Shown piece by piece: positions 35,978 to 47,423 of a stretch of DNA of 64,000 nucleotides. Both the position numbers and the translations under genes were made by a program. Numbering within the stretch: position 1 is the stretch's first letter; the number at the start of each line of letters is the position of its first letter. The notes beneath the pieces were generated by a model that saw nothing but the letters and a program-made list of their open reading frames with translations, was not told the origin of the DNA and did not search any database. Source of the stretch: Abelmoschus esculentus (lineage: Eukaryota; Streptophyta; Magnoliopsida; Malvales; Malvaceae); the NCBI GenBank assembly GCA_035048815.1, contig JAUCBN010000011.1, positions 15,215,501-15,279,500 of the forward strand, written 5' to 3'.

Positions 35978-37397
35978 TCTTCCCTTATCCATTGAGGGAT
36001 AGGACAAAATCATGGTTAAACAACCTTCAACTAGGATCCTAAAGCTCATGGACGTAATTGTGGCATAACTTTCTTGCCCATTTTAGTTATATGAACATGA
36101 TAGACAAAATGAAGAGCGAAATTACATCCTTTAGGTAAGAAGACGATGAATCTATGTACGAGGCATGAGAGAGATATTGAGAACTTTATAGCAAATGCCC
36201 ATTGCATGGACTGCCCGAATGGACTCAAGTATCCATATTTTATAATCCGGTGAATACACCAACAAGGATGATGCTTGATGCTTTGGCCAACGGTACACTT
36301 CTTGATCTCCTACCCCATGAAAGTTTAGAAATCTTGGATAGACTCTCCAAGAACGATTATTAGCATCCACATACGAAGAGATGAGTAACAAGGAGAGGAA
36401 TAACAAATCTAGACTCTTCAGATTCAATACTCGCCAAATTATTAGCATTGATAAATATGGTCAAGGATCTACAAATGTCCAGTAATGTTCGAGAAGTTAA
36501 GGTAATCGCACATTTTTGTGAACTATATGGCGAAAATCATGAATCGAATGAATGCCCTCAGAATCAAGAATCTATCTTCTATGTTGAAAATTTCAACTGA
36601 AACAATATGTCTAACACATACAATCCAACATGGAGAAAGCACCTAAATTTTTTATGGAATAACCCCAATAATACATTAAATCTGCAGCAACAAAATGTGC
36701 AACCCTCTAGATTCCAATAGAATAATAGACCAACTCAATAGTAGTTGCCGCAGAAAGCGATATCGCAACAATAACTGACTGATTTATGAACCCTAGAAAA
36801 TACATTTAACATGTTCATCGCTCAAACTGGTGCCTATATATCAAACACAAATAAATTTATTCAACGAGTCGACACATTCATGGACAGAGCTGAGATGCGT
36901 ATGCAAAACAATAAAGTTGCTCTAAACATATTAGAAATCACAGTAGGGTAGATGGCACAAAAATAGAATAGTCGATCCCTAGGAGATCTATCGAGTGATA
37001 CTGAAGTCGCTAGAATAGGTTCACATGGGCAGTGCAAAGTAATAACCACTAGAAGTGGACTACAGCTGAAAGACATTGAGATACCTACCAAGGCAGTGGG
37101 TCAAAAACCTGATAAAGTAATCTCCAATGAGGTTTTCGAAGGAAAAACTAAAGCAAAAGAACCAGCAGAAAATAATACCGAGATGATGTCATAGTAAATG
37201 ATGTCGTCTTAATGCCATAGATCCGATTTCAATGTTCTGATAAGATTAAAGATCTGAGGTTACCACCACCATTCCCACATAGGTTGAAGCAACAAAAATA
37301 GGAGTATCAATTCAAGAAGTTTTTGACATCCTAAAATAGGTAAACATTATATACCTTTAGTGGAGATAATCAAACAGATGCCAAATTATGCAAAATT
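35978..37397 (+). pseudogene. E5 Athila-type gag, continuation after E9
   Basis: It resumes mid-gag: tcttcccttatcc completes the FPYPLRDR reading broken at 26406. Then come YEA-type and ELYSKCPLHGLPEW-like regions in shifting frames, a zinc-knuckle remnant reading FCELYGENHESNECPQNQ (second Cys changed to Tyr), and GQCKVITTRSGLQLKD. It ends at MPNYAKF, where E10 begins. There are many stops and frameshifts, making it more decayed than E2, E11 or E12 gag. Confidence 0.86.
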
Positions 37398-37819
37398 TGT
37401 AATCCCTTAGCCCGGCTTAGACGAAACCAGTACTAATAGGTCACACGGGGAATACCGAACCAAACCCGTGAGGGTCAGATTCGATAAACGACCCTGAAAA
37501 CCGTAATACTTTTTTTTATCTTACCTAGATGCACAATTAATTTCCTATGTGTAATTAACTTAAGTAAAACAGAGACAGACGCAGTTCAACCATTATAAGT
37601 AAATCAATTAGACGCATACGTGATTAGAGACCAAAATATAAGAACTAATTGCATCACCATATCCATAATCAACCACCGGTTAACAATTAAGTAAGCTTAA
37701 CACATTCATCATACAATTCAGATCAAACGAGGTATCTTAGTTAATCGATTTTACGTTCTAGCATTTATGAACTAAGTCCTACGTTTCATGCATTCAAAAC
37801 TCTCGAATTGCTCTTTCTG

Positions 37820-38040
37820 GGCCAGGTGTTTCGAAACAACCTTGGAGTGTTTCAGAACACATGTGCCCAGTGAACCCATGGTTCGAACTATGACCATCTA
37901 TTTCGAAACAAGCCATAGGGTGTTTCGGAACAAACATGTCCAATAGCATTTGGTACCGAACCCTGGTTCGATATAGGCGTCCAAATAGGCATAGGGGTAT
38001 CGATACTACCACAGGGTGTTTCGATACCCCTTGTATTCTA
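37820..38040. repeat. Palindrome cluster in E10 LTR
   Basis: GGTATCGATAC at 37997-38007 and several degenerate GTGTTTCGAAAC and GGTTCGAAC-type copies, occupying the same LTR position as the AAGGTTTCGAAACCTT cluster of E1. Confidence 0.78.
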
Positions 38041-38756
38041 GACTGAGTGATACGTACTAAGCTCATTTAAACCAACCCAAGCATAAACATTAATAACCCG
38101 AAGCTATATGCAATATTCCTAGGCATCTCCATCAACATAAACACACCTCAAATCACTTGAAAAGATCACAAGGAGACCTATAAGCATGCTTCCTAAAGAA
38201 TGAATAGCAACATAACAATCATGCTAAGTCATGCTTCAACAACTCAAATAAATCCCAAAGTTCAACAATTAACAATCAAACAATAATGGTCTTATTACAA
38301 CATGAAACCAAGCTTAAATGCTCACTCCTCACATAGATTGTGTTACACATTGCCTTGCCCAATTTATTTGCCAAAAACATACCAAATTTAAAGTGAACTT
38401 CCCCTTGGTTTCCTTGCCTCGAACGATGTCCAAAGTGCCTTTATTTTTCTACAAGGATGAAAAGAGAGCTTAAGCAAACATGCTTAGTGAGGAAGCTCTA
38501 CACTAATCATCAATGCATCTATTTGAAATCATGTTGAAACCATAGATTGTAATACATTGTTAAATTATGCATGCTAACATCTCATGCTCATGTTCTTTAA
38601 ATCATATGCATCCTTCAGTTCACATAACCTTTTCCAAACAATTTATAAATGATGTACAATCTTAATCTCAAATTCATGTATGTATGTTGGCATTCTAGTG
38701 ACCACTTAATGTGAACCTTAAGTTCACCGAATACACGGATCCTTTTTCTCAACATG

Positions 38757-38945
38757 CATCAATCGGACACTTAGTAATCCTTGTATACATGTTATCCCCC
38801 ACTACGCACGGTTGGACACAAAGTCACCCTTGTTTACGAATGGGTCAACTATATGCAAGGTCGGACACAAAGTCACCCTTGTTTACATATAGACAAGCTC
38901 TACACGCACGGTCAGACACAAAGTCACCCTTGTTTACGTGTAGGC
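38757..38945. repeat. Roughly 50-bp tandem repeat in E10 LTR
   Basis: Three clear copies and one partial copy of a unit containing GGACACAAAGTCACCCTTG followed by TTTAC. This is the minus-strand version of the E7 array. Confidence 0.85.
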
Positions 38946-40520
38946 GGTATCAATATTCTCTTTATTTTATAGTGCACTCAATCCTAACGACATGTCATTC
39001 GTATTCGAATCTAAAGTTAGTGTCACTAAGCCAATATCATAATCAAATGTGCATGATAACTTGCTGCTCATAATGCATGCATAAAATGTTCAACAAATGA
39101 ACCAAAGCCATGCCCAAAGGCACCATCATGTATAAGGCAATTAACCACATTGTATTCCAAATCATTTCTTATAATTTTCTTTAATCATGGATGCTAAATA
39201 AGCTATGTATTTCAGCAAGTATCTTTCATGTATGTATCAATTCAAAACATGCTCATGCACTTCCATAAATCCTATTGCATTACCAATAAAATACCTTTGT
39301 CAAAAATAGCCGAAACTCATATCGGTTCATCAAAACAATTACTTTACTTACTCTTGAATCATGGAAGGTTTTCACACTCATCCATAGCCCCCAAAAACAG
39401 AACGTACCAAATGCGATTCGCTTTAAATCCGAAACCACTCACCAACAAGCGAAACGAGCTTTTGCCGTTATCCGATGATCGCACCAACGCACCAGCACTC
39501 AAGCTTCTTCTTGTACCTCTTCTACAACATTAAAAACAGATCATTCTCACATCATAACATGCTCAAACCAACAGCCATATCCGATCACCATTAAACTACC
39601 GAAAACTTAGCCGAAAAGATCGTAAACTAAGCCGAAACGCATCCGAACAACATCAGCCCAAAACCTAACGAATCTAACATCTAATCCACCTCAATTATGA
39701 TCCAAAAACACATCCAAACCATCCTTATATCTCCAGCAACATTTAAGCATCTAAAACAGCCCATAAAACAACCGAAAAGCACCTTAAAACTACACCGATT
39801 GCATTATTTCGGGATTAAATTAATGTACTATCAGAAGAAGATTAATCATTAAATCAACATAAAAACATGATTGAATCCATCTAATTTCCAGCATTAAATG
39901 AGATCCAAAAAGATTTCACAAAAACATCACAAAATCATTAGATCTAACATTAAAAACATAGAATCAAGTTTTTATTCAAAGATTAGCAAGCTAATACTTG
40001 GGAATTTCAATAAAGAACCTTAGAAAAGAATAAAAATCTAGAAAATTACCTTCAAGATCTATTCACCAAAAATATGTATTTTTTCCCTTCTTGATTCCTT
40101 GCAATTTGATGTAGATTTGATGAAATTGATGCTTAGGTTTTGTAAAGGATGGAAAGATGATGCAAGTGATGTAATCTTTGTGGAAAAAGATGCAAAAATC
40201 AGCAAGGAATTGAAGAGAAAAGATGAAGAGAAAGTAGAGAGAAAATGAGAGAAAAAGATGAGAGAAAATTAAGAGAAAAGTGGTTTTGAGAGAAAATGAT
40301 TAAAAACCAAATTAAAGTAATTAAAAATACCTTTTTGGTGAATAAATCATCATTAAAAATTAGAAATGGGTTTATGGCCCTCTAAGGATTCTAAGTTTAG
40401 CTTGCTTTTCAATTTAGTCACTAAAACATTGACATTTCCGAAAATTACCAAAATAGTCCTCCAAATTTCCAAAAATTACAAATTGGTCATTTATGCATAA
40501 TTAAGCATAATTAAAAATCA

Positions 40521-41789
40521 TTCTACCTAGCAATACTGAAGTTGCTAAGGTAATGGGCCATGAACAGTGCAAAGCAATCACTACTAGAAGTGGTCTACAA
40601 CTTAAGGAAAAATTAGGAAACTCAGCAGATAAAGTCCCTCCTGTGGAACAAGAAGAAACAGAAAAAGAGGACTTGGATGTTGAACAAACTGATCATGTCA
40701 CACTAGAAAGCAATGCCCCAGTAGAGCATTGGCAGTACCTCAACAAGCTGTTGAGATAGCAAAAGAATCAGTGGTGCCAGGTATTAAATTCCAAACTAAT
40801 AAAACCCTAGATGAGATGAGACCACCACCATCTTTCCCACAAAGGTTGAAAAAACAAAAACAGGATCGTCAATTCAAAAAATTCTTAGATATTTTAAAGC
40901 AAGTCCACATCAACTTGCCAGTTGTACAAGCAATTGACAAATGCCTAATTATACTAAGTTCTTGAAAGACATTGTGTCAAAGAGGCTTGGTGAGTTCGAA
41001 ACAATGGCTGCTACCAAAGGATGCATGGTAATGCTACATAATCGCATGCCACCAAAATTGAAGGATCTTGGATGCTTTACCATACCTTGTGCAATAGGTA
41101 ACCACTTCGAAAGAAAGTCCCTATGCAACCTTGGAGTGAGTATAAATTTGATGCCTAAATCTGTATTCCAAAAGCTTGGAATAGGAAGGGAAAAACCTAG
41201 AACAGTGATGCTCGAACTTGTGGATAGATCTTATGTGCAACCCAAAGGAAAGATCGAGGACGTACTGGTAAGAGTGGATAAATTTATTTTTTCCACTGAC
41301 TTCCTTGTTCTTGATTATGAAGCAGATGACAATACACCGATCATCCTTGGGAGACCTTTCTTTACTACTGGACGCATGCTAATTGATATGAAAAAAAGAG
41401 AGTTGACAATGAGGGTCAATGACCAGCAAGGCAAACTCAATGCTTTTCATAATTTGAAAAGATATGATGATACAGAAGAATGAAAAGTCCTCCACACCAC
41501 AGATGCAGGCACCAAGATATCCTGTTTCAACATCCACTACCTCGGCAGCATGCTCGACAGAAAAATGGATGCTTTTTATGGCAAAACTTTTGGCAAGAAG
41601 ACTAAGCCAGAGGTGAAGGCAGCAATTAGGAAAGCATATTGTCCAGACATACAGGCTGCAGTGAAGATCAAAACGAAAAGGAATGGACATGAAGTCAAAA
41701 AGAATGGCCAACACCTGAAGCAATACTTTGGCCAACAAGAGATAATCACCTTAGGAGATGTATTTGCATGCACTCCCCCAGTGACATAA
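40521..41789 (+). pseudogene. E11 gag-protease ending in an integrase-like tail
   Basis: It starts mid-gag (LPSNTEVAKVMGHEQCKAI region) because the 5' part is deleted. It then reads FPQRLKKQKQDRQFKKFLDI and the Athila protease region: MPPKLKDLGCFTIPCAIGNH, CNLGVSINLMP and ILGRPFFTTGRMLID. The catalytic Asp of the usual CDLGAS motif is Asn here. No reverse transcriptase follows. About 100 codons later it reads HEVKKNGQHLKQYFGQQE, resembling the C-terminal end of Athila integrase, then ACTPPVT and a stop at 41789, nearly the same ending as E12. There are frameshifts near 40740 and 40950 and a TGA at 41481 where E12 has Cys. Confidence 0.86.
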
Positions 41790-42266
41790 TCTTTTCTCTT
41801 TCTTTTTATTATTATATTAGGATTAATTTAGTTTAGAGTTAATTTTTATAATTATATTTTTCTTTAATTAATTTTCTTGTTTATGTTTAAATTTTTTTAG
41901 AACAATAAGCAAGAATAAAGGAGAAGTAGTTCATAGCAGGAAAAGTGTTGCCGGGGCAGAAAATAGTGTTAAAGCCGCAGCAGTGTTAACGGGCAGAACA
42001 GTGTAACGGCTAGTCTGTTGAGATTCCCGCCGCAGCAGTAAAGGCTAACAGCTACAAAACGGCTAGTGGTTTAAACGACTACAAGGCCGAGGCCTAAATA
42101 AGCAACCTCTCCCTCTTGAACTATTCACTCTTGCATTCTTGTTTTCTTTAGACTTATTTGCTAATCTCTCTCTCACAATACTCTCTGCCTATTCACAAGC
42201 TTTGTTACTATTTTCAGAACTTCTTCAAGAAACTCTCCAAGATCCTCAACTCTCAATTACTTACTC
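41790..42266 (+). promoter_or_regulatory. E11 inter-ORF region with TATA-like box
   Basis: About 480 bases separate the gag-protease stop from the second ORF. TAAATAAGCA at 42095-42104 lies 165 or so bases before the ATG at 42267, followed by a CT-rich stretch resembling a plant 5' UTR. E12 has TTTATAAGCA and E13 TATATAAGCA at the same distance. The E11 box looks mutated. Confidence 0.6.
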
Positions 42267-43798
42267 ATGGTCACCTACCACCGCTTTGCACCTACCACTG
42301 TTGAAGACCGTTTCAACAGGTCTTTCATTGCCCGGCAGCTATGGCAAGAACAAGGGTTCCAACACTCTGATGAGGAAAACTTCAGCATCTAACATTACTT
42401 GTTCGACAAGAACAAGTATCAAGATTGGGAGATCTTTTGCCTACAACCTACTCAGGCTAATGCCACCATCATGCGAGAATTCTATGCACACGGGCCGAGT
42501 AAGGATTCTCTTTATGTCCACTACTGAGGTAGGCCTATAAAACTTGATACCGAGACAATCAACTTATTCTACGGCCTTACACCTGAACGTGATGTCCATG
42601 CTGAATTCATGAAGGACATCACCAATGAAGATTATGAGCTGATAAAAGACAATCTTTGCTATGAGAATACTCATTGGGAAACCGATACCCATAGAGGATC
42701 GATAGCAAGGCAAAATCTTAAGCCCGAGGCCAAGCTTTGGAACACCTTTGTTAAAAGATGCCTCATCCCAACCTCCCACAATAGCACGGTGGACCGAAAA
42801 AGATTGGTGCTCATTCAATCCATCATTAACAAACAGAGCATCAATGTTGGAGAAATAATTTTAAGGGAGATATACGAGTACGGTAAGAAAGATAGAGGAC
42901 CTTTATATTTCCCTTGTTTAATTATTGGTATTTGTACTGCTGCAGGTGTACCAATGGAAGAAACGGATGAATTCACAGCCCATAGACGATGGTGAACTAG
43001 AGACTTCTAACACAAAATCATACAGATCACACAAGCAGAGCTAGTCCAGGCAACTCCTCAATAGTTCACTGCTGACACAGCTGTTGGGGCCTAATACACG
43101 GTATACATGCCTGACACCGCCCACACCACTGTCGCAGCAGACCCATACCAGGAGATACTTCAAAGGATGACAGCTATAGATCTTAGGCAGCAACGATACA
43201 TAGAGTATCAGAGGGACTTCAACAGCACACTTGCCCAAATGATGCTCCATAATTTTCCTAGCCAAGGGGTGTAGTTTCCAGAATTCCCTAAAACATGTTT
43301 GTAACAGCTACACCCTACATAGAGACAACTCCAGCTCCAGGAGGACCGAGGCCATTCTTCCCCACTGGACCTCAGCAACAATTTCATGTTGCTGGCCCAT
43401 CTAGGGCAGCAAACTCTGTCGCGGCATCATCTACTAGCAGACGACCATCAAAGAGGAGGGCAGACTTCAACACTCCACCAAGATCTCCCATCATCATGGG
43501 CAGTCTATCAGTTGAGATAGATGTCTATGTATATCAAAGTTCAATCGTTGCCGGGCCAAGCATCCGCCATGCCTAGGCAAATACAGAGAATGATAGAGGA
43601 ACAAATATAATGGTCACCGAGGAAATTACCGAAGATGAAGAAAAAGAAGTGGATGCTCCCATACAACAGACACCACCAACAAGAGTCCAGACACCACGAT
43701 AAGCAAAAACTCAGCCATCGCCATCACCAAAGACGAAGCAAGCAGCAGTACGACCTAGAAAATTAATTGTCGATAGCAGCTCTTCGGAGTCCCTATAA
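42267..43798 (+). pseudogene. E11 second ORF, plant-transposon-protein-like
   Basis: About 510 codons from ATG 42267 (MVTYHRFAPTTVEDRFNRSF) to TAA 43798. The N-terminal half follows the 'putative plant transposon protein' pattern: IMREFYAHG, GRPIKLDTETINLFYGLTPE, NLKPEAKLWNTFVKRCLIPTS, LVLIQSIINKQSINVGEIIL and GPLYFPCLI. The middle has DLRQQRYIEYQRDFN. The C-terminal half is Pro/Ser-rich with basic SRRPSKRR, an acidic EDEEKEVDAP and the shared ending VDSSSSESL. Several in-frame stops are present, including before HYLFDK and GRPIK. It has no signal peptide or membrane segment. Its function is unknown; its position corresponds to the env-like slot of Athila elements. Confidence 0.82.
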
Positions 43799-44700
43799 TT
43801 TTTTATGCTATTTTTTCATATATCCTTACTTGTTTCCTTTTCAAATTTTATTGCCTATTGTGTGCCCCTAATATAAGCATTGACGATAGTGCTTGGTTTG
43901 TGTTTTGGGGTGTAGATCCACTATCGAAGCAATCCACTACCGCGACCTTGCCATAAAAAGGGAGTATTTAAGTGATTTTTCAAAAAATTTTCTATATCAA
44001 CCACCTTACTTGATTTGTTGCCCATACTTTTGCATTGCCTTTCATCAGTATTGCTTTAGTTTATTCTTTTAGGGATATTGCAATCTTTCTCATTACCATG
44101 ATTAGATCCTATTTAGAGGACTTAACTCTAGAATACTTGAGGAAGAAAACATAGAAGCTTGCTATATGGTTGATCTTAAAAAACACTTTTGGGACTTGTT
44201 TGACTATAGAAGTTCTTTTAATAAACTTAGGTGATAAAGACTTAGATTTTTGGAATTATGACTAGAGGTGCCTATCATCGGCTCTAGGAAATACTCTTCT
44301 TCATGCTAGAGGTGCCCGAAATTGGCTCTAGTATGCTTAAAAATTTTCAAGTAAAAATAAAGAAATATTAAGAACAAAACACAATCCTTGAGGTACCCGA
44401 ATTGTCTCAAGAAATTGTTGTTTTGAGAAGAGAACATTAAATCCAAGTCTATTTATCTTGAACTTAGAGTTTTTCTAAGAAAGCATTTAATCAAACTTGT
44501 CCACAAAAACGCACACACTCACAAAATCTTGTAGTTTGTTTTCTAAGTAAACCCTTGGGTAACCGAAGGGTTAAGTCTAAAGAATAGGCCTAGTTATGGT
44601 AGAGAGAATAGATGAAAACATAAGACCAAAAGAGAATAAGGTTTGGCAAATTGATGGTTTGCATTGCTTGAGGACAAGCAATTGTTCGAGTTTGGGGGTA
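43799..44700 (+). other. E11 3' untranslated region and polypurine tract
   Basis: About 900 bases without a gene. The first half is AT-rich. A three-hairpin array lies at 44262-44411. It ends in GAGTTTGGGGGTA (44688-44700), the polypurine primer immediately before the 3' LTR. Confidence 0.8.
44262..44411 (+). ncRNA. Three-hairpin array in E11 3' UTR
   Basis: Three inverted repeats lie at 44262-44287, 44306-44331 and 44387-44411. The first two have arms CTAGAG/CTCTAG, the third CTTGAG/CTCAAG, each with an inner CC/GG or similar pairing and a loop of about 7 bases. The same three occur, in the same order on the RNA strand, in E12 and E13. This is an inferred RNA structure, not a known family. 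Confidence 0.65.
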
Positions 44701-45938
44701 TGATAAGTGTTCAACTCACTATCACTTTTTATACCTTTCATAGGCAATAATCACCAATTCTACACCTACTTGGATCAATGCATATACTTAACGTGAGATA
44801 TTTAGAGGTCATGCTTATAAAGTTGATGTTTACAAAAAAGACAAGTTTTACTGCATTTTTATATCTTTACAGGAAAAACTATTGCCGCGGTAGCGATTGA
44901 GGTCGAGGCAGGACCTGATGCCGAGGCAGCAGCAAGGGATAAGTAGCGATATTGTAGGCAAGCTAAGTAGAAAAATGAGGAGAACGTTGCTGGACAAAAA
45001 GCCCAAGGATCGGAGTTGGATAGCACGTGGAAAGCCCAAGACAAAGGCCACGTGGGAAAGCCTCCTAGTTGGATTAAACTTAGAAATATTTTATTTATGT
45101 ACTTGACTTGTTCCCTACTCCAAGTTGTATTACTACTTAGAAAAGGTTTGCCCTAGGCCAAGCTTATATAAGCCATAGCCGTCCAAGGAGAAACACAAAT
45201 TCGGATCATAGAGAGCTTCGACCTAGACCGATAATTAGATTTAGAGTTCTAATTTTATTTAGGCTTAGGTGAGGCTATAGAGTATTAGTGTGAAGAGATT
45301 GAACTTTGTTTCTTGTTTCAATGCAATAAAATATCGAAGTTTACTTATTCTTTGTCATTCATTGTTCCTACATTCAAGCTCGAGAGAGAAGTTCGTGAGT
45401 AATCTATTTATCTAATATCGAGAGAGTTAGATTCACGAAACGAATAAATATGATGTTTCAATCGGAAAACACTAACTCGACCTAGAGATAAGTTAAGAGT
45501 TTCAGCGGCTAAAAGAAGTGTGGGATTGGTTGGTGATTATAATTGATTCATGCCGAGAGGTATCATCAAGGACCAGTCATCAACAATACTTCGACTTAGA
45601 GATAAGCGGAGTCATTTAAGGATACTTTGCCGAACTTTGTTAAAGTCCACCCAAGAGCAAGAGATTGTCGCGGCGGACAAGCATCATCGTTGTCGAGGTA
45701 GTAATCTGCCTAACCACTTTCTTTATTTGAATCTTCTATTATTATTTAGACTTCTTTATTTAGTTTAATCAAACCCCAAATTACCTGTGTTATTTATTAT
45801 ATTCTTTTTTAGAGCTAGGAGATAAAAGAAGGCATATTAAGTATATCAATCCCTGTGGAGATGATATCTGATTTACTCATCACTTTATTACATGCGGCGT
45901 GTTCACTTGCACAAATTACACATATTTGACACGCATTA
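44701..45938 (+). repeat. E11 3' LTR, Athila-type, 1238 bp
   Basis: It begins TGATAAGTGTTCAACTCAC right after the polypurine tract and ends CACGCATTA. It is the plus-strand counterpart of the E12 and E13 LTRs. A TATA-like TATATAAG is at 45165-45172, a likely U3 promoter. The 5' LTR of E11 is lost. Confidence 0.9.
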
Positions 45939-46645
45939 AATGTTGTAATTTATTTGATCCTTATTAATGCAATCCAAGTTTCATAGTTTATTCTCTATTG
46001 GATCTCACTCTTTCTTGCATATGAGCTCAAAAGAAAAGTTTCCGAGGAAAAACATATTTGTCTATACTAGGGATTGTTAGGCTCTAGAAACGAGAGAATA
46101 CGACCTTTGCTCTTAGGCATTGGATAACACAACAAGGATTTCAGCGGCTAAAAGAACATATTATCAGTTGTTGTTCACCCTTTATTCATGCTGGGTGGTA
46201 TTATCAGGACGTGACGTTCAATAGTAGTCCGAACTAGTTATAAGGAGGAGGCAATTAAGGATGCTCTATCAAACTATGAAAAGTTGAATTCTCGACAAGG
46301 CATAACCCGCCGAGGCAGCCAGGGCAACCCTTCAGCGACCCGCTGAGGCGGCACTTCAACTTCATGCATTAATAAGAGGATAATATATTTTAACTGGACT
46401 CCCCTCTACAAAGCAATCGACCTGGCCTTACTTCTTTCATCCCAATTTAAGTTATTTACTTAGTTATTTTCTTTAAGTTATTCTTTCTCTAAACCAAAAT
46501 TACTTGTGTTTTTATCTTTTTAGTACAGGAATTAGTTGTCGCGTAGGTAATCCAATCCCTGTGGGTTCCACAATCTAAAGTATTACAACTTAGCATTAGA
46601 TGGACGTTTAAATCATAATACAAGATTCCAAAAGCATCTCCAACT
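45939..46645 (+). repeat. E5 3' LTR remnant
   Basis: It matches E5 5' LTR 13447-13909 and then 17046-17288, skipping the E6 insertion, so it predates E6. Its first 670 bases or so are missing because E11 lies there. The exact right end (46640-46645) is uncertain; ATTCT at 46646-46650 then returns to the E4 gag. Confidence 0.85.
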
Positions 46646-46650
46646 ATTCT

Positions 46651-47295
46651 TGAAGAATCATAGAATATGCTTGATTCACAGTCGGAAGAGGCTTCATCAA
46701 TAAAATTTTAATTCAAACAGTAGACAAAGTCTCATTTAAACCTAATAAAATTTGAAATAACTTTCGTTGTGGGAGAGTATTCAAATTGGCTCCAGAAGCA
46801 TCACAATCACAAGAAGAAAAGAACAAGAATATTGTACTCATCCCAAATAAGCTTGAACCGATTTTAATAAGAGAGAATAGAGTGGTCACCTTGTAGAGAA
46901 GTTCTAATTTCACGATGGAGGAAAAAATCTGAGAGTCATCAACCTTATCAAATCTCTCGCGAAGATCCTTCTAAACTAGGACAGTATTGGAGGCAAAGAA
47001 AATACCAGCTGATAACTCCTTGGAAACTAAATTGATGATTCTAAGATAAGACAAGAGCAATATATAGATCCCACTGTGGATAGAGAACAACCTTGAAACT
47101 ATCCCAAGTGCAATCACCATCAACAAAACCTAGTTTATTTTAGGCCAAAAGAGCAAGACGCATTAAACGACTCCAAACATTGTAATTATCAATATCGGTG
47201 AGCTGATGTAAAACCTGAATAGATCTCGGCGTATCAAAATGATGAAGGTAGAGAACAAGATTGAAATTAACGGCGATGGAGTCTGTCGGAGGCAT
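46651..47295 (-). pseudogene. E4 copia gag, N-terminal part
   Basis: ATG at 47295: MPPTDSIAVNFNLVLYLHHF, then LTDIDNYNVWSRLMRLALL, NKLGFVDGDCTW, VSKELSAGIFFASNTVLV and KDLRERFDKVDDSQIF, then QRKLFQILLGLNETLSTV and MILQE. This is a copia gag of the UBN2 type with 'NYxxWSRxMRxAL' and 'NKLGFVDG' signatures. Stops replace expected codons after LALLA and LVLV, and there is a frameshift near 47080. It is the oldest layer here: E5 is inserted in it after LQE, and it continues at 12420-12779. Confidence 0.82.
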
Positions 47296-47423
47296 AACTA
47301 AAAACAGTTAAGAAAGAGAATAGAAAAAACAAAGGAAAAAACTAAAGAAACAAAATGAAAATTGGATGAAAAAGAAACCCAAAGAAAAGGACCAATGGAT
47401 CAAGTAACTCGAACGAATGATAC
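47296..47423. other. Short AT-rich stretch upstream of E4 gag
   Basis: A-rich sequence between the E4 gag ATG and the 3' LTR of E12. It is presumably the E4 leader. No motif was seen. Confidence 0.4.

Larger units (their letters stand above)
37398..40520 (-). repeat. E10: Del/Tekay-like LTR, truncated
   Basis: In plus coordinates it begins TGTAATCCCTTAGCCCGG, matching the inner end of the E1 LTR, and stays collinear with E1 to about position 3962 of E1. It then stops about 200 bases short of the LTR start. No PBS or body adjoins it. It carries palindromes at 37820-38040 and the tandem array at 38757-38945. The right side abuts the E11 gag with no target duplication, so a deletion has removed the LTR end. 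Confidence 0.88.

Noticed and set aside
37398..40520. E10 as a complete solo LTR
   Set aside because: About 200 bases of the LTR start are missing and there is no target duplication.
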